DNA of 64,000 nucleotides from positions 371,654,850 through 371,718,849 of the forward strand of contig OY856186.1 in the NCBI GenBank assembly GCA_963693315.1, in the 5' to 3' direction. Source of the DNA: Diogma glabrata (Eukaryota; Arthropoda; Insecta; Diptera; Cylindrotomidae). This document shows positions 21,056 to 32,690 of the stretch, piece after piece; the stretch's first letter is position 1; each line of letters starts with the position of its first letter. Both the position numbers and the translations under genes were made by a program. The notes below the pieces were generated by a model. That model made no database searches and was not told the origin of the DNA. It saw nothing but the letters and a program-made list of their open reading frames with translations.

Positions 21056-21622
21056 CGTAAATTTCCAAATTTGAATTGTTAAAAGCTGATTTTTTTATAC
21101 TTATATTTAGAAAATTAATGACAATCATTACGAGAATAGTTTAAATATATGGAGCTATTTCCAGTGATTATTTATGTAAAATATTTTAAAAAGGACAAGC
21201 AATATTTTCTAACGGTATATTATAAATATTTTTTTTCATTATTGGCAAATTTATTTTTCATTGATGAAATGTTTCTGTTAGCTTTATGAAAAAAGCCCAG
21301 AATGTTGTTGTTTTTTTTCTAGTAGATTTAAAAAAATTAATAATTTTATAATTTTGAATTAAATTTAAAAGATACGCGAAGAAAATAAGGTTGTACAGAG
21401 AGTAAAACCAACCAAAAAAATATGATTTGACAGATTCGTATCCACACTAAAAATTGGTTATCAGAATCGGTGCCTGTGGCGGATCTAGATTTTCCAAAAC
21501 CACAAATGTCGATCGGTAAGGTTATTACCTCTGTATTTTAGAATGTGCAAGGTATATTGTTCGTTGAATATCTTGAAACAAAGTTAAAAAAGTTGTTTTT
21601 TTATAAGTCATCATACGAACCA
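21056..21622. other. No recognised feature
   Basis: AT-rich sequence without a supported gene or repeat boundary. Confidence 0.5.
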
Positions 21623-21885
21623 AAGCCGGGCATTCACAAACAACAGAAACAGAAACTGGAAACTATTCAAAATTCAAAACTCTATTATCAATATTTAAAA
21701 TAATAATTAATATTATGTGACAGTTTCTGGAACAAAAACAATTAAATTTCAATTGTTTCTGTTTCAGACAAAACAGACGAATTTTCAGTTTCTGTTTCAG
21801 TTTCTAAATTAGGTTTCTGTTTCTGTTGCTGTCAAATTTGTATGAAATTCGGTTTCTGTTTCTGTTGTATGTGAATGCACGGCTT
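21623..21885. mobile_element. MITE with CAGAAA-rich TIRs (short copy)
   Basis: Begins AAGCCGGGCATTCACAAACA and ends TGTGAATGCACGGCTT. A shorter relative of 17920-18554: the left half is compressed while the right half is nearly identical, so it is probably an internal-deletion derivative. Confidence 0.75.
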
Positions 21886-22015
21886 AAGGGAGTCATGTGT
21901 TACGATAAAATCAATCTGCCAATCAAGATTATTCGCATTTATTCAGAAAATAAATCGAGTCAAATTTTTATACAGTCGAATGCCACAGCTGTATTTAAGA
22001 TTGTAACTAATAATT

Positions 22016-22572
22016 TTAGCGGAAAAAAACATCAAAAATGTAAATACAGCAGTTTTTTAGAGAGATTAGGTACACAACGTAAAAAAACAAATAAAAAGCA
22101 ATGATATCTTATCACACGCACATTTCAGCGGTAAGAACGTCAAAGGAACCAAATCAGGAGTTTGTTTTTAAGGTTTTATACACAACATAAAAGTACCAAA
22201 CCAAAGAAATGATACATTTTGATAAGCAAATTTTATACTGCGACAGTAAAAACATTTCATGTAACTATTCAAGCTAAAATTTTCAATAAACATACCAAGC
22301 TACAAAAATGTATGTACATTTTATGAACTAAAACTTAAAAATAAAAAATATATAAATAAATAGTCCCGATGGTCGACACAATTAAGTTTACAAAGTATAA
22401 ATTTATTTTTCTTCGAATTCTAAATGTACAATGCATTATTTGAAAGTTAATCTGAAACGAGAGAAGTACAAGCCAAACGCAAAAACTCGATAAAAAACAA
22501 ATTTTTTACGTTGTGTACCTAATCTCTCTAAAAAACTGCTGTATTTACATTTTTGATGTTTTTTTCCGCTAA
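22016..22572. repeat. Inverted repeat with 71-bp perfect arms
   Basis: 22016-22086 and 22502-22572 are exact inverted copies, including GCAGTTTTTTAGAGAGATTA and GGTACACAACGT, separated by about 415 bp of non-coding DNA. A third, diverged partial copy of the right arm (AAAACTGCTGAATTTACATT) follows at about 22630-22690. Possibly the ends of a MITE or a local inverted duplication. Confidence 0.8.
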
Positions 22573-22754
22573 GATATCATTTCTTTTTGTTTGTTTTGTT
22601 TTCGTACATTGTGTATTAAACATCTTAAAAAAAACTGCTGAATTTACATTTCAAATGCTTTTTCCGTTGATATCATTTCTTTTTGTTGGTCTATATAAAA
22701 AAAATATAACATCAATATCCAATTTTTAATCCATTACTAATCCCTTTTCAATTA

Positions 22755-23385
22755 TTATCCAATCCACATCCATTCCATATCTAATCCATATCCAATCCAT
22801 ATCCAATCCATATCCAATCCATATCCAATCCATATCCAATCCATATTCAATTCATATCCAATCCATATCCAATCCATATCCAATTCATACCCAATCTATA
22901 TCCAATCCATATCTAATCCATATCCAATTCATATCCAATCCATATCCAATACATATCCATTTCAAATTCAATCCATATCTAATCCATATCCAATCCATAT
23001 CCAATCCATATCCAATACATCTCCAATCCATACTCAATTAATATCCAATCCATATCCAATTCATACCCAATCCATAGCCAATCCATATCCAATCCATATC
23101 CAATTCATATACAATCCCATATTCAACCCATATCAAATCAATATCCAATCTGTATTTAATACATATCCAATCCATATCCAATTCATGTCCATGTCATATC
23201 CATACGAAGTCCAATCCATATCCTCATCCATATCCATATCTATATCTTTATCTATATCCATATCCACATCCATATTCATATCCATATCCATATCCATATC
23301 CATATTCATACCTATATCAATATCCATATCCATATCCACATCCATATCCATATCCATATCTAAATCCATATCCAGCCCAAGTTAA
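22755..23385. repeat. Satellite array of ATATCCAATCC / ATATCC units
   Basis: First about 440 bp of 12-bp units (CCATATCCAATC with variants), then about 190 bp of pure 6-bp units (ATCCAT). Open frames on both strands across the second part (alternating Met-Asp on minus, Ile-Ser on plus) are products of the 6-bp period, not genes. Confidence 0.9.
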
Positions 23386-23469
23386 CAAATCATCTTAAAA
23401 TTAGGAACAATAACATATTTATGAGACTACCAGTGTAAACTACTGAAGAGTTTTGAAAAGCGATATTAC

Positions 23470-23945
23470 ATCTTGTTAATTAGTAGCTCGAATAATTGCT
23501 GTACCAGCAACAATCATATTTGCTCCAGCTTTAGCACACTCATTAATTGTTTCTGGTCCAACTCCTCCATCAACCTCTATATCTGATGTTGGGGTAATTT
23601 TAACGTGGCCATTCCACTTTTGGCATAATATCACTCATAAATTTTGACCCCCGAAACCGGGTTCAACGGTCATAATTAAAATCATATCAGCTAAGGGAAT
23701 GTACTCTTTCACAAGCTCAACCGGAGTGCATGGTTTTAAAGCTAAAACCTTCATTGCAGCGTCTTTAACTTTCCTTGAAACTTCTGCAACAATTGTTTGA
23801 ACCGATTCAACATGAAAAGTATTTTGATCAACACCAGCATCGGCCATTGGTTCTATCCACTGATCTGGGTTCGATACCATCATATGAGTTTCACTCATAA
23901 ATTTTAACCACCAAAACCGGGTTCAACGGTCATAATTAAAATAAC
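23470..23945 (-). pseudogene. Ribulose-phosphate 3-epimerase pseudogene
   Basis: The parent enzyme interconverts ribulose-5-phosphate and xylulose-5-phosphate in the pentose phosphate pathway. The minus frame 23898-23635 reads THMMVSNPDQWIEPMADAGV, then TFHVESV, ILIMTVEPGFGGQ. Further on, in other phases, come DIMPKVEW, a TAA, and IEVDGGVGPETINECAKAGA with NMIVAGTAIIRATN before a stop at 23478-23480. The metal-ligand His (THMMV) and the VDGGV Asp are present. Damage: frameshifts at about 23630 and about 23570, one internal stop, a missing N-terminus. Upstream, 23893-23940 is a second copy of the TVEPGFGG segment joined directly to THMMV, a partial tandem duplication. No introns are visible. 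Confidence 0.8.
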
Positions 23946-23949
23946 TAAA

Positions 23950-24413
23950 ATGAAAAAGTTAAATTAAATATAATTAACAAGTTACACAATTAGAACCTTA
24001 TTTGATCAATTATTGTTATCTAATATCTAGTATGTGTGTTTCGGAGAGTAGGTGTTGTACAGACCGTGATATTATAGATCTACTGATCTTATAAATAAAC
24101 AAAACTTAAGCAAACGTTCTAACAAAGCTAAAGTTGGAATTCCAGTCACAGAATATAATTTTTAACAGATGGTAGCTTATTAGAGTTTGCTGATTCACTA
24201 TTAATTTGAAGAAATATGTCGCACTTGTTACAAACTAGAAAATAAAACATAATTCCACATATACTTGATACTATATAACAATTATTAATCAAATAAGTTT
24301 AATAATTAATAATTATTAATCATTTAAGTTTAACTTTACTTTTTCTTTTCAGTTAACTGTAGTAATTTAAGATAATAATTATATTAAAAATAACAAAAGC
24401 AACCTTGATTTGG
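23950..24413. other. No recognised feature, AT-rich
   Basis: Intergenic AT-rich DNA up to the target duplication of the I-like element. Confidence 0.5.
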
Positions 24414-24822
24414 AAGAAATAATATTTTTATTTTTTTTTTTTTTTTTATTCTTTATTATTTACTATGGTCGGGATATTTCTATCCATATAACCTACAAGT
24501 TTACAGAGTTTATAAAATTATTATTATCTTATATGTATAAAGTTTATAAATGTCAAAATCTTAATTTATGGTAAGTGCATTGTTCAATCACGTGTTCTTG
24601 GTCTTCTATTACATTACATGTTTCGCATAGGTTAGTCTCCTCCGCTCCTATCATTTTCTTGAACTTTTTGTTTGTTGTATGACCTGCTCGAAGCCTATTT
24701 ATTTGCTTGATGTTGTACGCGTTCATTTTAGTTTTGTATTACCAGGTTTTTTTTGGTGGCGTAATGTTAATTTGTCTATTATATCTTCCAATAGAGTTAG
24801 TCCAGTGATTGTACGTGGTTTC

Positions 24823-27800
24823 CTACTCCTGGTATATATTTTCTTTTATAATTTTATGTGCGTCTTCGATGGTTATATGGTTGTCTATTGTTTCGTTGGC
24901 TTCGATGGTTGCTTCTTTGGCTAGTTGGTCTGCCTTCTCGTTTCCAATTATTCCTGAATGACCAGGGATCCATTGTATTATAATATTGATATTTCTGTTG
25001 GCTATTGCTTTATCTATTATTTCGTTTTCGTATAATTTTTGTGATTTCCCGGTGTTGACATTCTTTATAGATATACAACTGCTTTTTGAGTCTGTAAAAA
25101 TGATAATGTTTTGCATTTTCATTTCAATTGCTTTCTCTATGGCTATTTTTATGGCTATGGTTTCTATTGTTTTTATTGTGGCTTTATTTTTTAATGTTAT
25201 TTTGGTTGTCCTATCCATTTTTTTGAAGCAAATTCCTATTCCGCTTTTGTCTTGGTTGATTGATCCATCTGTGTAAATCTCTTCGTATCCGTTATATTTG
25301 TTTAGTATTTCTATGTATTTGGCGATTGTTTCCACTTGTCTTATGTTTTTACTGCAGTTAAATGTTTGTAGGAAATTTTCATTTATTATAATATTTGTTG
25401 CTGGACCGTTTGGTTTGTGGTTTGTAGGTTTGATTTTTGATAGAAAATGGTATTCTCTATATAGTTTCCCTAATTTCTCCATTATGTTGTTGTTTTTTAT
25501 CCTTTTACCGGTTTCGCTATTTTTGTTGATTTCCTCTGCTATATATTTAAGGGATGTTATTTTGTTGTCTAGTTCTGCTGGTAATGTAGCGGTTTCAGCT
25601 AGAATTGTTGGGATTGGTGTCGTTTTTAGCATTCCTGTACATATTCTTAAATTTCTGTTGATTATTCTTTGTTTTATTTTTGTGGTATTTTTAATATTTG
25701 TTGGTGTGATTATATCTGCATATTTTGTTCTTGTTTGTATTATAGCTTTGTATACATTTGTGACTGTATAAGGGTGGGCTCCTCCGTTTTTGTGCGTTAT
25801 TTGTTTTAGTAGGTTTGTTGATTTGACTATTTCTTCATCTAGCTTTTGATAGTGTGGTAGTAGTGATAATTTGTTGTTAAATGTAATGCTCAAAAGTTTT
25901 GTTGTTTTCATTTCTTTTATCCTTTTGTTGTCGATTGTTGCTACAAAATTTGATGCTTTATTTTTAAATAATCTCATGAAACAGCATTTTTCTGGATTTA
26001 ATTCGAGTTCCAGTTTTTTTAATTCGTCGTTCAATTTGTTAATCGCCCAGTTGGTTTTTAGTTCTGCTGTTTTTTCGTTGTCTTCTTTTACCAATATCGC
26101 TATGTCGTCGGCAAATTGATAAATTGATATTTTGCTATCTTATATTTGATGTAGTTCGTAGGTGTATATATTGAAGAGGTACGGGCTTAGGCAACTGCCT
26201 TGTGGAATACCTTTATTTGTTGTTTGTTTTATTTCTGTTGTTCCATTGTTGTATATAATGTTTCTATTTGTAAGAAATTGGTATATCCAGTTAGTTAGAT
26301 GAGTTGGTGTGTTAATATGTTTTAGATTTTCTATTATTTTGCTTTTCTTTACGTTGTCAAAGGCTCTTGATATACCTGTCGTTACTATAATCTGCGTTTT
26401 ATGATTCGTTTTTGCTGCTTCTATTTCGCTAAATAAATTAACAAAGTAATCCATTATGTTGTACCCTTTTCTAAAACCATATGAGTTTGATGGTAGCACA
26501 TTTTGTGTTTCTAGGTGCTGGTTTAGTTGTTCTAAGATTGCTTTGTTGAATATTTTTGATAATGTATTTTGTAGGCAAATTGGTCTGTAGCTTTCCGTTA
26601 GGTTTTCATTTTTGTTTGGTTTTTTTATTGTTATTATTTTTGATTTTTTCCATTTTTCTGGATATTCTTGATTCGCGTATATCTCATTTAGGTAGCCTGC
26701 TATTCTTTCCGCTATATCTGGATTTAATGTTATGCTATTTTTTAGTGTTTTGTATGATATTTTGTTCTCTCCCGGTGCTGTATTTTGTTTTTTATTTACT
26801 GTTTCAATTATTATTTGCGCGTTGAAGATTTTTTCTTTTATAATCGTTTTTTGCATTGGCATTGTTATAGTTTCTATTGTCTGTGGGAAGTTTTCGTTTA
26901 TAATTTTTTTTGCCATGTCGTAGTCTTCTAGTAGATTAAATCTGTTTTCTCTTTTGTTTTTTATTCTATTTATTTTTTTCCAGAGAAGTTTTGTGTTTAG
27001 TGTACTATTCATACTGGTTACAAACTGCTCCCATGATTCTTTTTTAGCTTTCTTTATCTCCCTCTTCAATATGGCTACTGACCTAGAAAGTTCGGTGGCT
27101 GTGTACAAGTTTTTTGTTGTATTGTAACTTATTTGTTTTTGTCGTTTAATGTTCCATAGTCTTTGTATTTTTTCATTCCACCAGTGTTTCGGTATGTTTC
27201 TGTTATTTACGGTTATGAGTTTTGTGTTTTCTGTTATTATTTCCTCTATCATTGTTTCAATATTATTGTTGTGCTCAAGATCGGTTTCTTTTATATTTGA
27301 TATACTGCGTATAACATCTTTCCAGTTTGTTATCTCTCTTTTGGATGTTTCGTTTATTTTAGTTTTTAATATGATTGGTAGATGGTCTGATCCTAAATTA
27401 TCGTCGATGCAATCCCATGTTGTTCTTCTGTGAATTCCTTGGGTACATAAAGTAATATCTATTGCGGATGTTGAATGGTTATATATGTTTTGTCTTGTAT
27501 GTTTTCCGGTGTTAAGTAGTTGCATGCTGCTATTTTTTATTATTTTGGCTATTTCTTTTCCTAAACTATCTTCATAGTTTTGGTTTCCCCACATGTTGCT
27601 GCGTGCATTGATGTCTCCTGCTATTATTGTTTCACTGTTTTTTTCAGCTTTTTCAATTAGTTTTTTAAAATCTTCTATTTTTGCAGTAGGATTGCCGTTT
27701 GGGGGGTTGTAGAATGATATTAAATGGATGGTGTTATTTTTATATTTGATTTTAATTTGTGTTGCCTCTATATGTACTAAGTTTAAATTTAGTGGTACTT

Positions 27801-28056
27801 CTTGAACTCCTATTTTGTTACTGATGAGGAAACCAACTGCACCGTATCCATCGGCTCTATTTTTTGTTATGAGTTTGTAGTTTGGTATTTTTGGTTGGTT
27901 ATTTTGATGTGTCCATGTTTCATTTAAGATAGCTATATCTATTTTGTGTGTTTGCATAAACATTTGTAGAATGTTTATGTTGCTTCTTAAGCTTCTGATG
28001 TTTGATTGGAGAAGTTTGACTTTCCATGGAGTTTTGACATATTGCTGACCATAGTT
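24823..28056 (-). pseudogene. ORF2: endonuclease, reverse transcriptase, RNase H (I-like)
   Basis: Cuts the target and copies the RNA. The frame is open from 28056; the first ATG is at 27963. Endonuclease motifs: NIRSLRSNIN upstream of that ATG, AILNETWT, IAGDINARSNMWG, SAIDITL and GSDHLPIIL. RT: SYRPICLQNTLSKIF, GFRKGYNI, TGISRAFDNV (VTTGISRAFD where VFLDISKAFD is usual, so a catalytic Asp looks replaced), GIPQGSCLSPYLFNIY, then YQFADDIAIL. A TAA at 26139-26137 lies just before FADD and splits the gene into 607- and 423-codon frames; otherwise it is open. RNase H motifs: IYTDGSINQDKSGIG, IFTDSKSS, WIPGHSGIIGNEKAD. Stop at 24825-24823. Because the endonuclease start lies before the ATG, overlap translation with ORF1 is likely. 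Confidence 0.85.
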
Positions 28057-29281
28057 CTAAGGTCTATTTGTAAGAGGTCCGGTTCTGTATAGTTGCGCTG
28101 GCTGATTATGATGAATTCTTTTAAAAATGTTTCTAGCTGGTTTATTTTGGTTCGTTGATCTTTTACAATTTCATCTTGTCGATTTGCTTTCGCTACCCAT
28201 ATGTTTGAGTTAGATTGTTCTGTTGTTCTAGGTAGTTTTGGAAAATCTTGAGATTCTTGCTCTTTATCAATCGCCTTATCTCTTGGATATAGAATATTTA
28301 CTGCTTCTTTAAAAGTGGTTTTATATTTGATGATGTGCTTCTGTATATTCGTTTGTTTCTTCTTCTCAGGACAATATTTTGAGTTGGTATAATGTTCAAC
28401 ACCAACGCAGAACTTGCATTCTGGTTTAATTTGACACTCATGTTGTATTCCGTTTTGTATAGGTTTTGCACATTTTGCACATTTTTTTATTTGTGATCGG
28501 CAAAATTTTTTTAAATGGCCGTAGCTAAGACATGCAGAACAAAATCTCAGCTTTGGTATATATATATCAGTATTAACCTTTATACCGTAAAATGATAAAT
28601 GTTTTGGAAGTTCACTTGCTCTTATTTCGACTTTCAGTATATCCGTATTTTTTAATTTGTTATTTTGTCTATCCCATGTTTGTATTATCTCCATTTTGGT
28701 TATCGGAAAATCGCTTGTGAGGTTGTTTTCTATTTCTTCTAATGTGAACTCCGCCGCTAATCCTCTCACAACGCCTTCTACATGTGTATAGGTTTTAGGT
28801 ATATAACATGTATATCCCTTACCTTCCATAATTCGGTTTAATGGATCCTCACGTCTGACACATTTATTAGCTTTATCGTAGGTTTTGAATTCCACTCTAG
28901 ATATTCTTTGGTTAACTTCTGTAATATTTTTGACAATTATGTTGCTTTCTTTGAAAATTTTTGCAAGTATTAATGACATCATTTTTTTTGGTGTTTGTGC
29001 GCTTATTAAAACATGGAAAGGTCCTTTGTCACTTTGGTTATATTTGTTTTCCATCTTTAATTCTTTGGATTCGTTTGTAGTTGGTTGATTTATATTCATT
29101 TTTTCTGCTCCGTTATCCGTTGAATTTTGTATATCTTTCTTCATTTTGCTTAATGATTCTTCTTCGGTGTCAGTGTTGATTAGTTTTCTTTTTCCATTAT
29201 TAGAAATTAAATCGTCGTAACCTTTAAATTCGTCATCTGATGTTGTGGCGTCTATTTTTTTTGGTCGGCTTGGGCCGCCAT
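27987..29281 (-). CDS. ORF1: Gag-like RNA-binding protein (I-like)
   Basis: Nucleic-acid-binding partner of ORF2. From the ATG at 29144 it gives 385 residues: a basic/charged N-terminus, a middle domain (HVEGVVRGLAAEFTLEEIEN) seen in I and related ORF1 proteins, and three cysteine clusters: CSACLSYGHLKKFC, CAKCAKPIQNGIQHEC and CKFCVGVEHYTNSKYC. The open frame extends upstream of 29144 with an NLS-like GPSRPKKID and acidic stretch. A well-placed ATGGCGG (29281-29279) is in another phase, separated by an A-run at about 29255-29262, so a one-base indel there probably removed the true start. Ends at 27987, overlapping the ORF2 frame by about 70 bp. Confidence 0.75.
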
Positions 29282-29529
29282 TTTTAGTTGTCCTTTATTC
29301 ACTTATTTTAGTTTTTTGATGTTTTGCTTTTTTAATTAATTTTGTTTTTTTATTTTTATAATTTCTTTCTTTAATTTTGTTGGTTCCCGAGGGAAGAGTG
29401 GAAAAAAGATTTTTTCCCTAAAATATGAAATTTCACTTCACTATTATATATTTAATTAAACTCCTTTATCACTTGAGATGTTTTCACTTTCGAGTGCACA
29501 AGGCGAATGAGAAGAAAGAAATAATATTT

Positions 29530-31660
29530 ATGAATGTTTTCAAAATACAAATTAGCTGTCAAAATTTTCAAATAGGAAAGTAGGTAAGGTAGTTTCGGAA
29601 AGTAGGAATGTAAAATATATTTCGAAAAAAGGAAATCAATGCCATCTCTATTAAAAATTACCGTCGTAGTTACGACGAATTTTTAAGTGAAAATAAAATC
29701 TTATTCCATAAATATTAAATTATTTCTGTTTTTCGTTGTTTTTTCAGTTTTTTAGTTTTTAAATATGTTACAATTTCAGATTTAAAGAATATTTATATGC
29801 TTTGAGCCATATAATGACTATAATATTATTACAAATTACAATGGTGAAATAAAGGAATTCGAAATTGGATTTTTTCATGGTTAGCTGTAAGATAAGGGCT
29901 CGTCAAAATTTTAAATTGAGTTTTTTTTTTTGAGTAATTTTTTTGTTGTATTAAAAAACTCGCCAATTTCTACCGAAATTTATGATTTGAAATTTTAAAT
30001 TAATAATTTTTATTTAGTTGAATGTTTTGAAATTTTTTGTTCTTCATGGATCTGTTAAAAAGTACTTACGAAACGGTGTTACTGTTGCGGAATTAATTTA
30101 AATAAAAGAGGACATGGTTGACGGGGGTTGGAAGGTAAGTAAGAATGACTTTATTATTTTAGTGATAACCATCCCTTCTGGAACCAGTTTGATTTACAAA
30201 TGAACCCACGACACAATCCGCTGAGCTCCAGCCGAAAAGAGCGGGCCCTCCATCCAAGTCAGTACTTTGGTGACTCTGGATGATTAGGTTGCACTGCTTA
30301 TCGTTTTAACCTAAACACGCTTGAAAGTGTAAAGTATATGGTCAGTTTGATTACGCATGGTGATACCCACCACCTTTATATATACCCAACAATATACCAT
30401 AGACTTTATATATAAAAAAAAAATACAATAATTTAATTGCTTCATGTCAATACTAATTCTTGTTTTTTTTTGTCTAAATTAAGAAAATATTTGTATATAT
30501 ATGATGCTACACAAAGAATTAAGTAAAATTTTTTTTAAATCAAAAATTCTACAGTAAAAAACGGTCATCACAGAATAATCTCCAAGTAACTTTTTAAAGT
30601 ATTTTTTTAAATTAACGTAAAGCGTAATTTTTTTTTTAAATTAAATTTATTTTAATGATAAACCTATAACCGTTGAGGTTCAAATAAAGACAAAATGTAG
30701 TTTGTTCTTAGAAATAATAATTGTAGAAAAAATAAATAAAAAACAATAATTAAATTTCATTTTTATTTATATAAATACAATACGTCTATTTAAAAAAAAA
30801 TGATAATTAGAAAAAAAAACTTATAAAAACAAAATTCATTTTTATGAAAAGCATAAATTCAGTAATTATATTAATCTAAAATTAAAATAAATAATGAATA
30901 TATAAAAAAAAAATTGCCAATTATATTAATAATAATTAAAAAAATAAATATTTTAATTTTATGTGATTCACTCACTTATATCTTGGTTGTTATTGATTTT
31001 AGGATGGTTGGATGAATTCGATTTAATTAATTAGTTTATTTTTAATATACTTTTTGTTTCAAATAATTATTACTTGTTTTTTTTTATATATCTAATAATA
31101 ATTAGTGTTTTGTTGTTAAAATTAATTATCTATGTTTATTTTTGATTATATTATTAAATGGAAAAACACATATATCTGAATATAATAAATATTTTAATAT
31201 AAATCAATGAATCTCCATCCAAACATTTTTTTTGTTTTGTTACAATTTGAAATTGTTTTCTTCATTTTCATTTTCCAAACGAATAATTCAAAAATTTTCA
31301 AATTGAGACACTTGTCGTTTGTGTGTCTTTTCACATGTCTTCGTTTTTCTGTCAAGCATTCTCTCATTATCAAACATTTTTACAATAAATATTCTTTCCA
31401 TATCAAGCAAGTATTCTTTTTGGTTAAAATAAATATGATGGGTTTCTTAAATATTTTTTTAGAAAACTAAACTTTTGAAAAACAAACAAAAATTAATATT
31501 CTAAGATTTAGCTTGAAGTTTTCATTTAAAGTATCTTTGTTTTTTTTAATTAAACTTAGTTTTGGTAATAAATTAAATTAAACAAAAATATTGTTTTGTA
31601 ATTGTATTTGTTGCAATAAACATATAAATAAATAATAACAACACTTGAACTTATAACTAG
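29530..31660. other. AT-rich stretch without supported genes
   Basis: Mostly very AT-rich. A less AT-rich island at about 30070-30410 (with CCACGACACAATCCGCTGAG) starts TGTTACTG and ends near ACCCAACA, but I could not show an LTR, SINE promoter box or target duplication. Open stretches such as 31207-31470 show no motif. Confidence 0.45.
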
Positions 31661-31677
31661 AGAGCATCTGCATCATG

Positions 31678-31868
31678 TCATATTTACGCCAAGGGCTCGA
31701 CTGGAATATTCGTACACAACATAGCTTATTGAAACAGCTGGTAACACATTAATAAAATTTGGTGTAATACCACGATAGAGTCCGAAGAACCCTTCTTTTT
31801 TAAAATACCTTGAACTGTACCAACCATACTATGTTCGGGTTTAACGATTTGGGTGCCGGATGTAATTA
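31678..31868 (-). pseudogene. SCaMC-type mitochondrial carrier pseudogene, last exon
   Basis: Parent family: calcium-binding ATP-Mg/Pi carriers of the mitochondrial inner membrane (SLC25A23/24/25 type). After an acceptor CTTTCAG (31875-31869) the frame reads [20 protein letters not shown]. After a one-base indel in the A-run (about 31792), [39 protein letters not shown] and a TGA (31680-31678) follow. The last transmembrane helix and C-terminus match the insect family closely. The exon joins in phase 1 to the donor at 35379. The indel makes it non-coding as it stands. Confidence 0.8.
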
Positions 31869-32269
31869 CTGAAAGTAGAAAAAGAAAGAAAATGTTATTA
31901 GTTATCAAGAGTAAAATTTTAATCAGTAAAGACGACATATATTTCGGCAATTTAAACTAGCAAATAAACGATTAGTTTTTTTTTTACAAATTTTGCGTCT
32001 ATTTTTAATATATCCCATTTTCTTGCATATAACTGATATTTTAGTTTGTTTAATTTGAATAATTCTGACTTCATAATTTTAATGTTTCAAACAAAACTCC
32101 TCCCCATTTGTATACAATTTTGACGTTTTTGACTATCAACATTATTTTTAGTTTAATTACTATTTTTGGCATAAATTTGAATAAATATTTTATGTACAAC
32201 TGATCTCTACCAAACTGAAGTAAAATTGGAAATGCATTACGGAGGTGTACTCCTAAAATCCATGATATC

Positions 32270-32690
32270 GTGTTGGCAGACCGACGAGGGAAGATTATTG
32301 AGATAGCTGTGATTGAAAACATGTCTTATGGGCGCGTGCACAATATCCTACATGAGTATTTGTTATGAATAAGTTATCGGCCAGATGGGTGCCGCGAACG
32401 AAATCGAGTCACCACTTCAAAGCAGTGTTTGGAGCTATTCCACTGTTCCAATCCAAATGAGTTCATGCGATGTTTCGTGACCGTCGATGAAACATAAATC
32501 CATCACATCATGCAGCACTCAAAATGGTTGAATTGCGCTACGAATTGTTGCCCCACTCACCTTATTCTCTAGACCTGGTTCTCTGCAACTTGTTTTGGTT
32601 TACAAAAATGAAAATATGACTGTCAGGAAAAAAATTTAAATCAACAATCGCCTTTGTTTTGTGGCACAACTAATTCATATAATTAATTTT
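32270..32690 (+). pseudogene. mariner transposase remnant
   Basis: Pieces in shifting frames: DRRGKIIEIA-like then SYGRVHNILHEYL (helix-turn-helix end), KLSARWVPR, QCLELFHCSNPNEFMRCFVT, VDET followed by IHH (around the first catalytic Asp), then after a deletion KMVELRYELLPHSPYSLDL, corresponding to the end where mariner proteins have HPPYSPDLAPSD (catalytic Asp lost here). Several stops and frameshifts. TIRs were not located. Confidence 0.75.

Larger units (their letters stand above)
24428..29515 (-). mobile_element. I-like non-LTR retrotransposon, nearly complete
   Basis: About 5.1 kb on the minus strand: 5' untranslated region, ORF1 with zinc knuckles, ORF2 with endonuclease, reverse transcriptase and RNase H, then an A-rich tail (the T-run at about 24432-24449). 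It is flanked by the direct repeat AAGAAATAATATTT (24414-24427 and 29516-29529), a target-site duplication typical of target-primed reverse transcription. RNase H after RT places it in the I/R1/LOA-type group; I favour I-like. Damage seen: one in-frame stop in ORF2 and a possible frameshift at the ORF1 start. Confidence 0.85.

Noticed and set aside
23133..23385. Open frames on both strands with Met-Asp or Ile-Ser alternation
   Set aside because: Product of the 6-bp satellite period without stops; not genes.
24679..27433. A series of plus-strand open stretches of 60-157 codons rich in Phe, Ile, Leu and Val
   Set aside because: They are the antisense of the I-like ORF2. Hydrophobic composition follows from reading an A-rich coding strand backwards; no motif, start context or conservation.
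30061..30420. Less AT-rich island considered as a SINE, tRNA or solo LTR
   Set aside because: No A/B box pair, no cloverleaf, no target duplication that I could establish.
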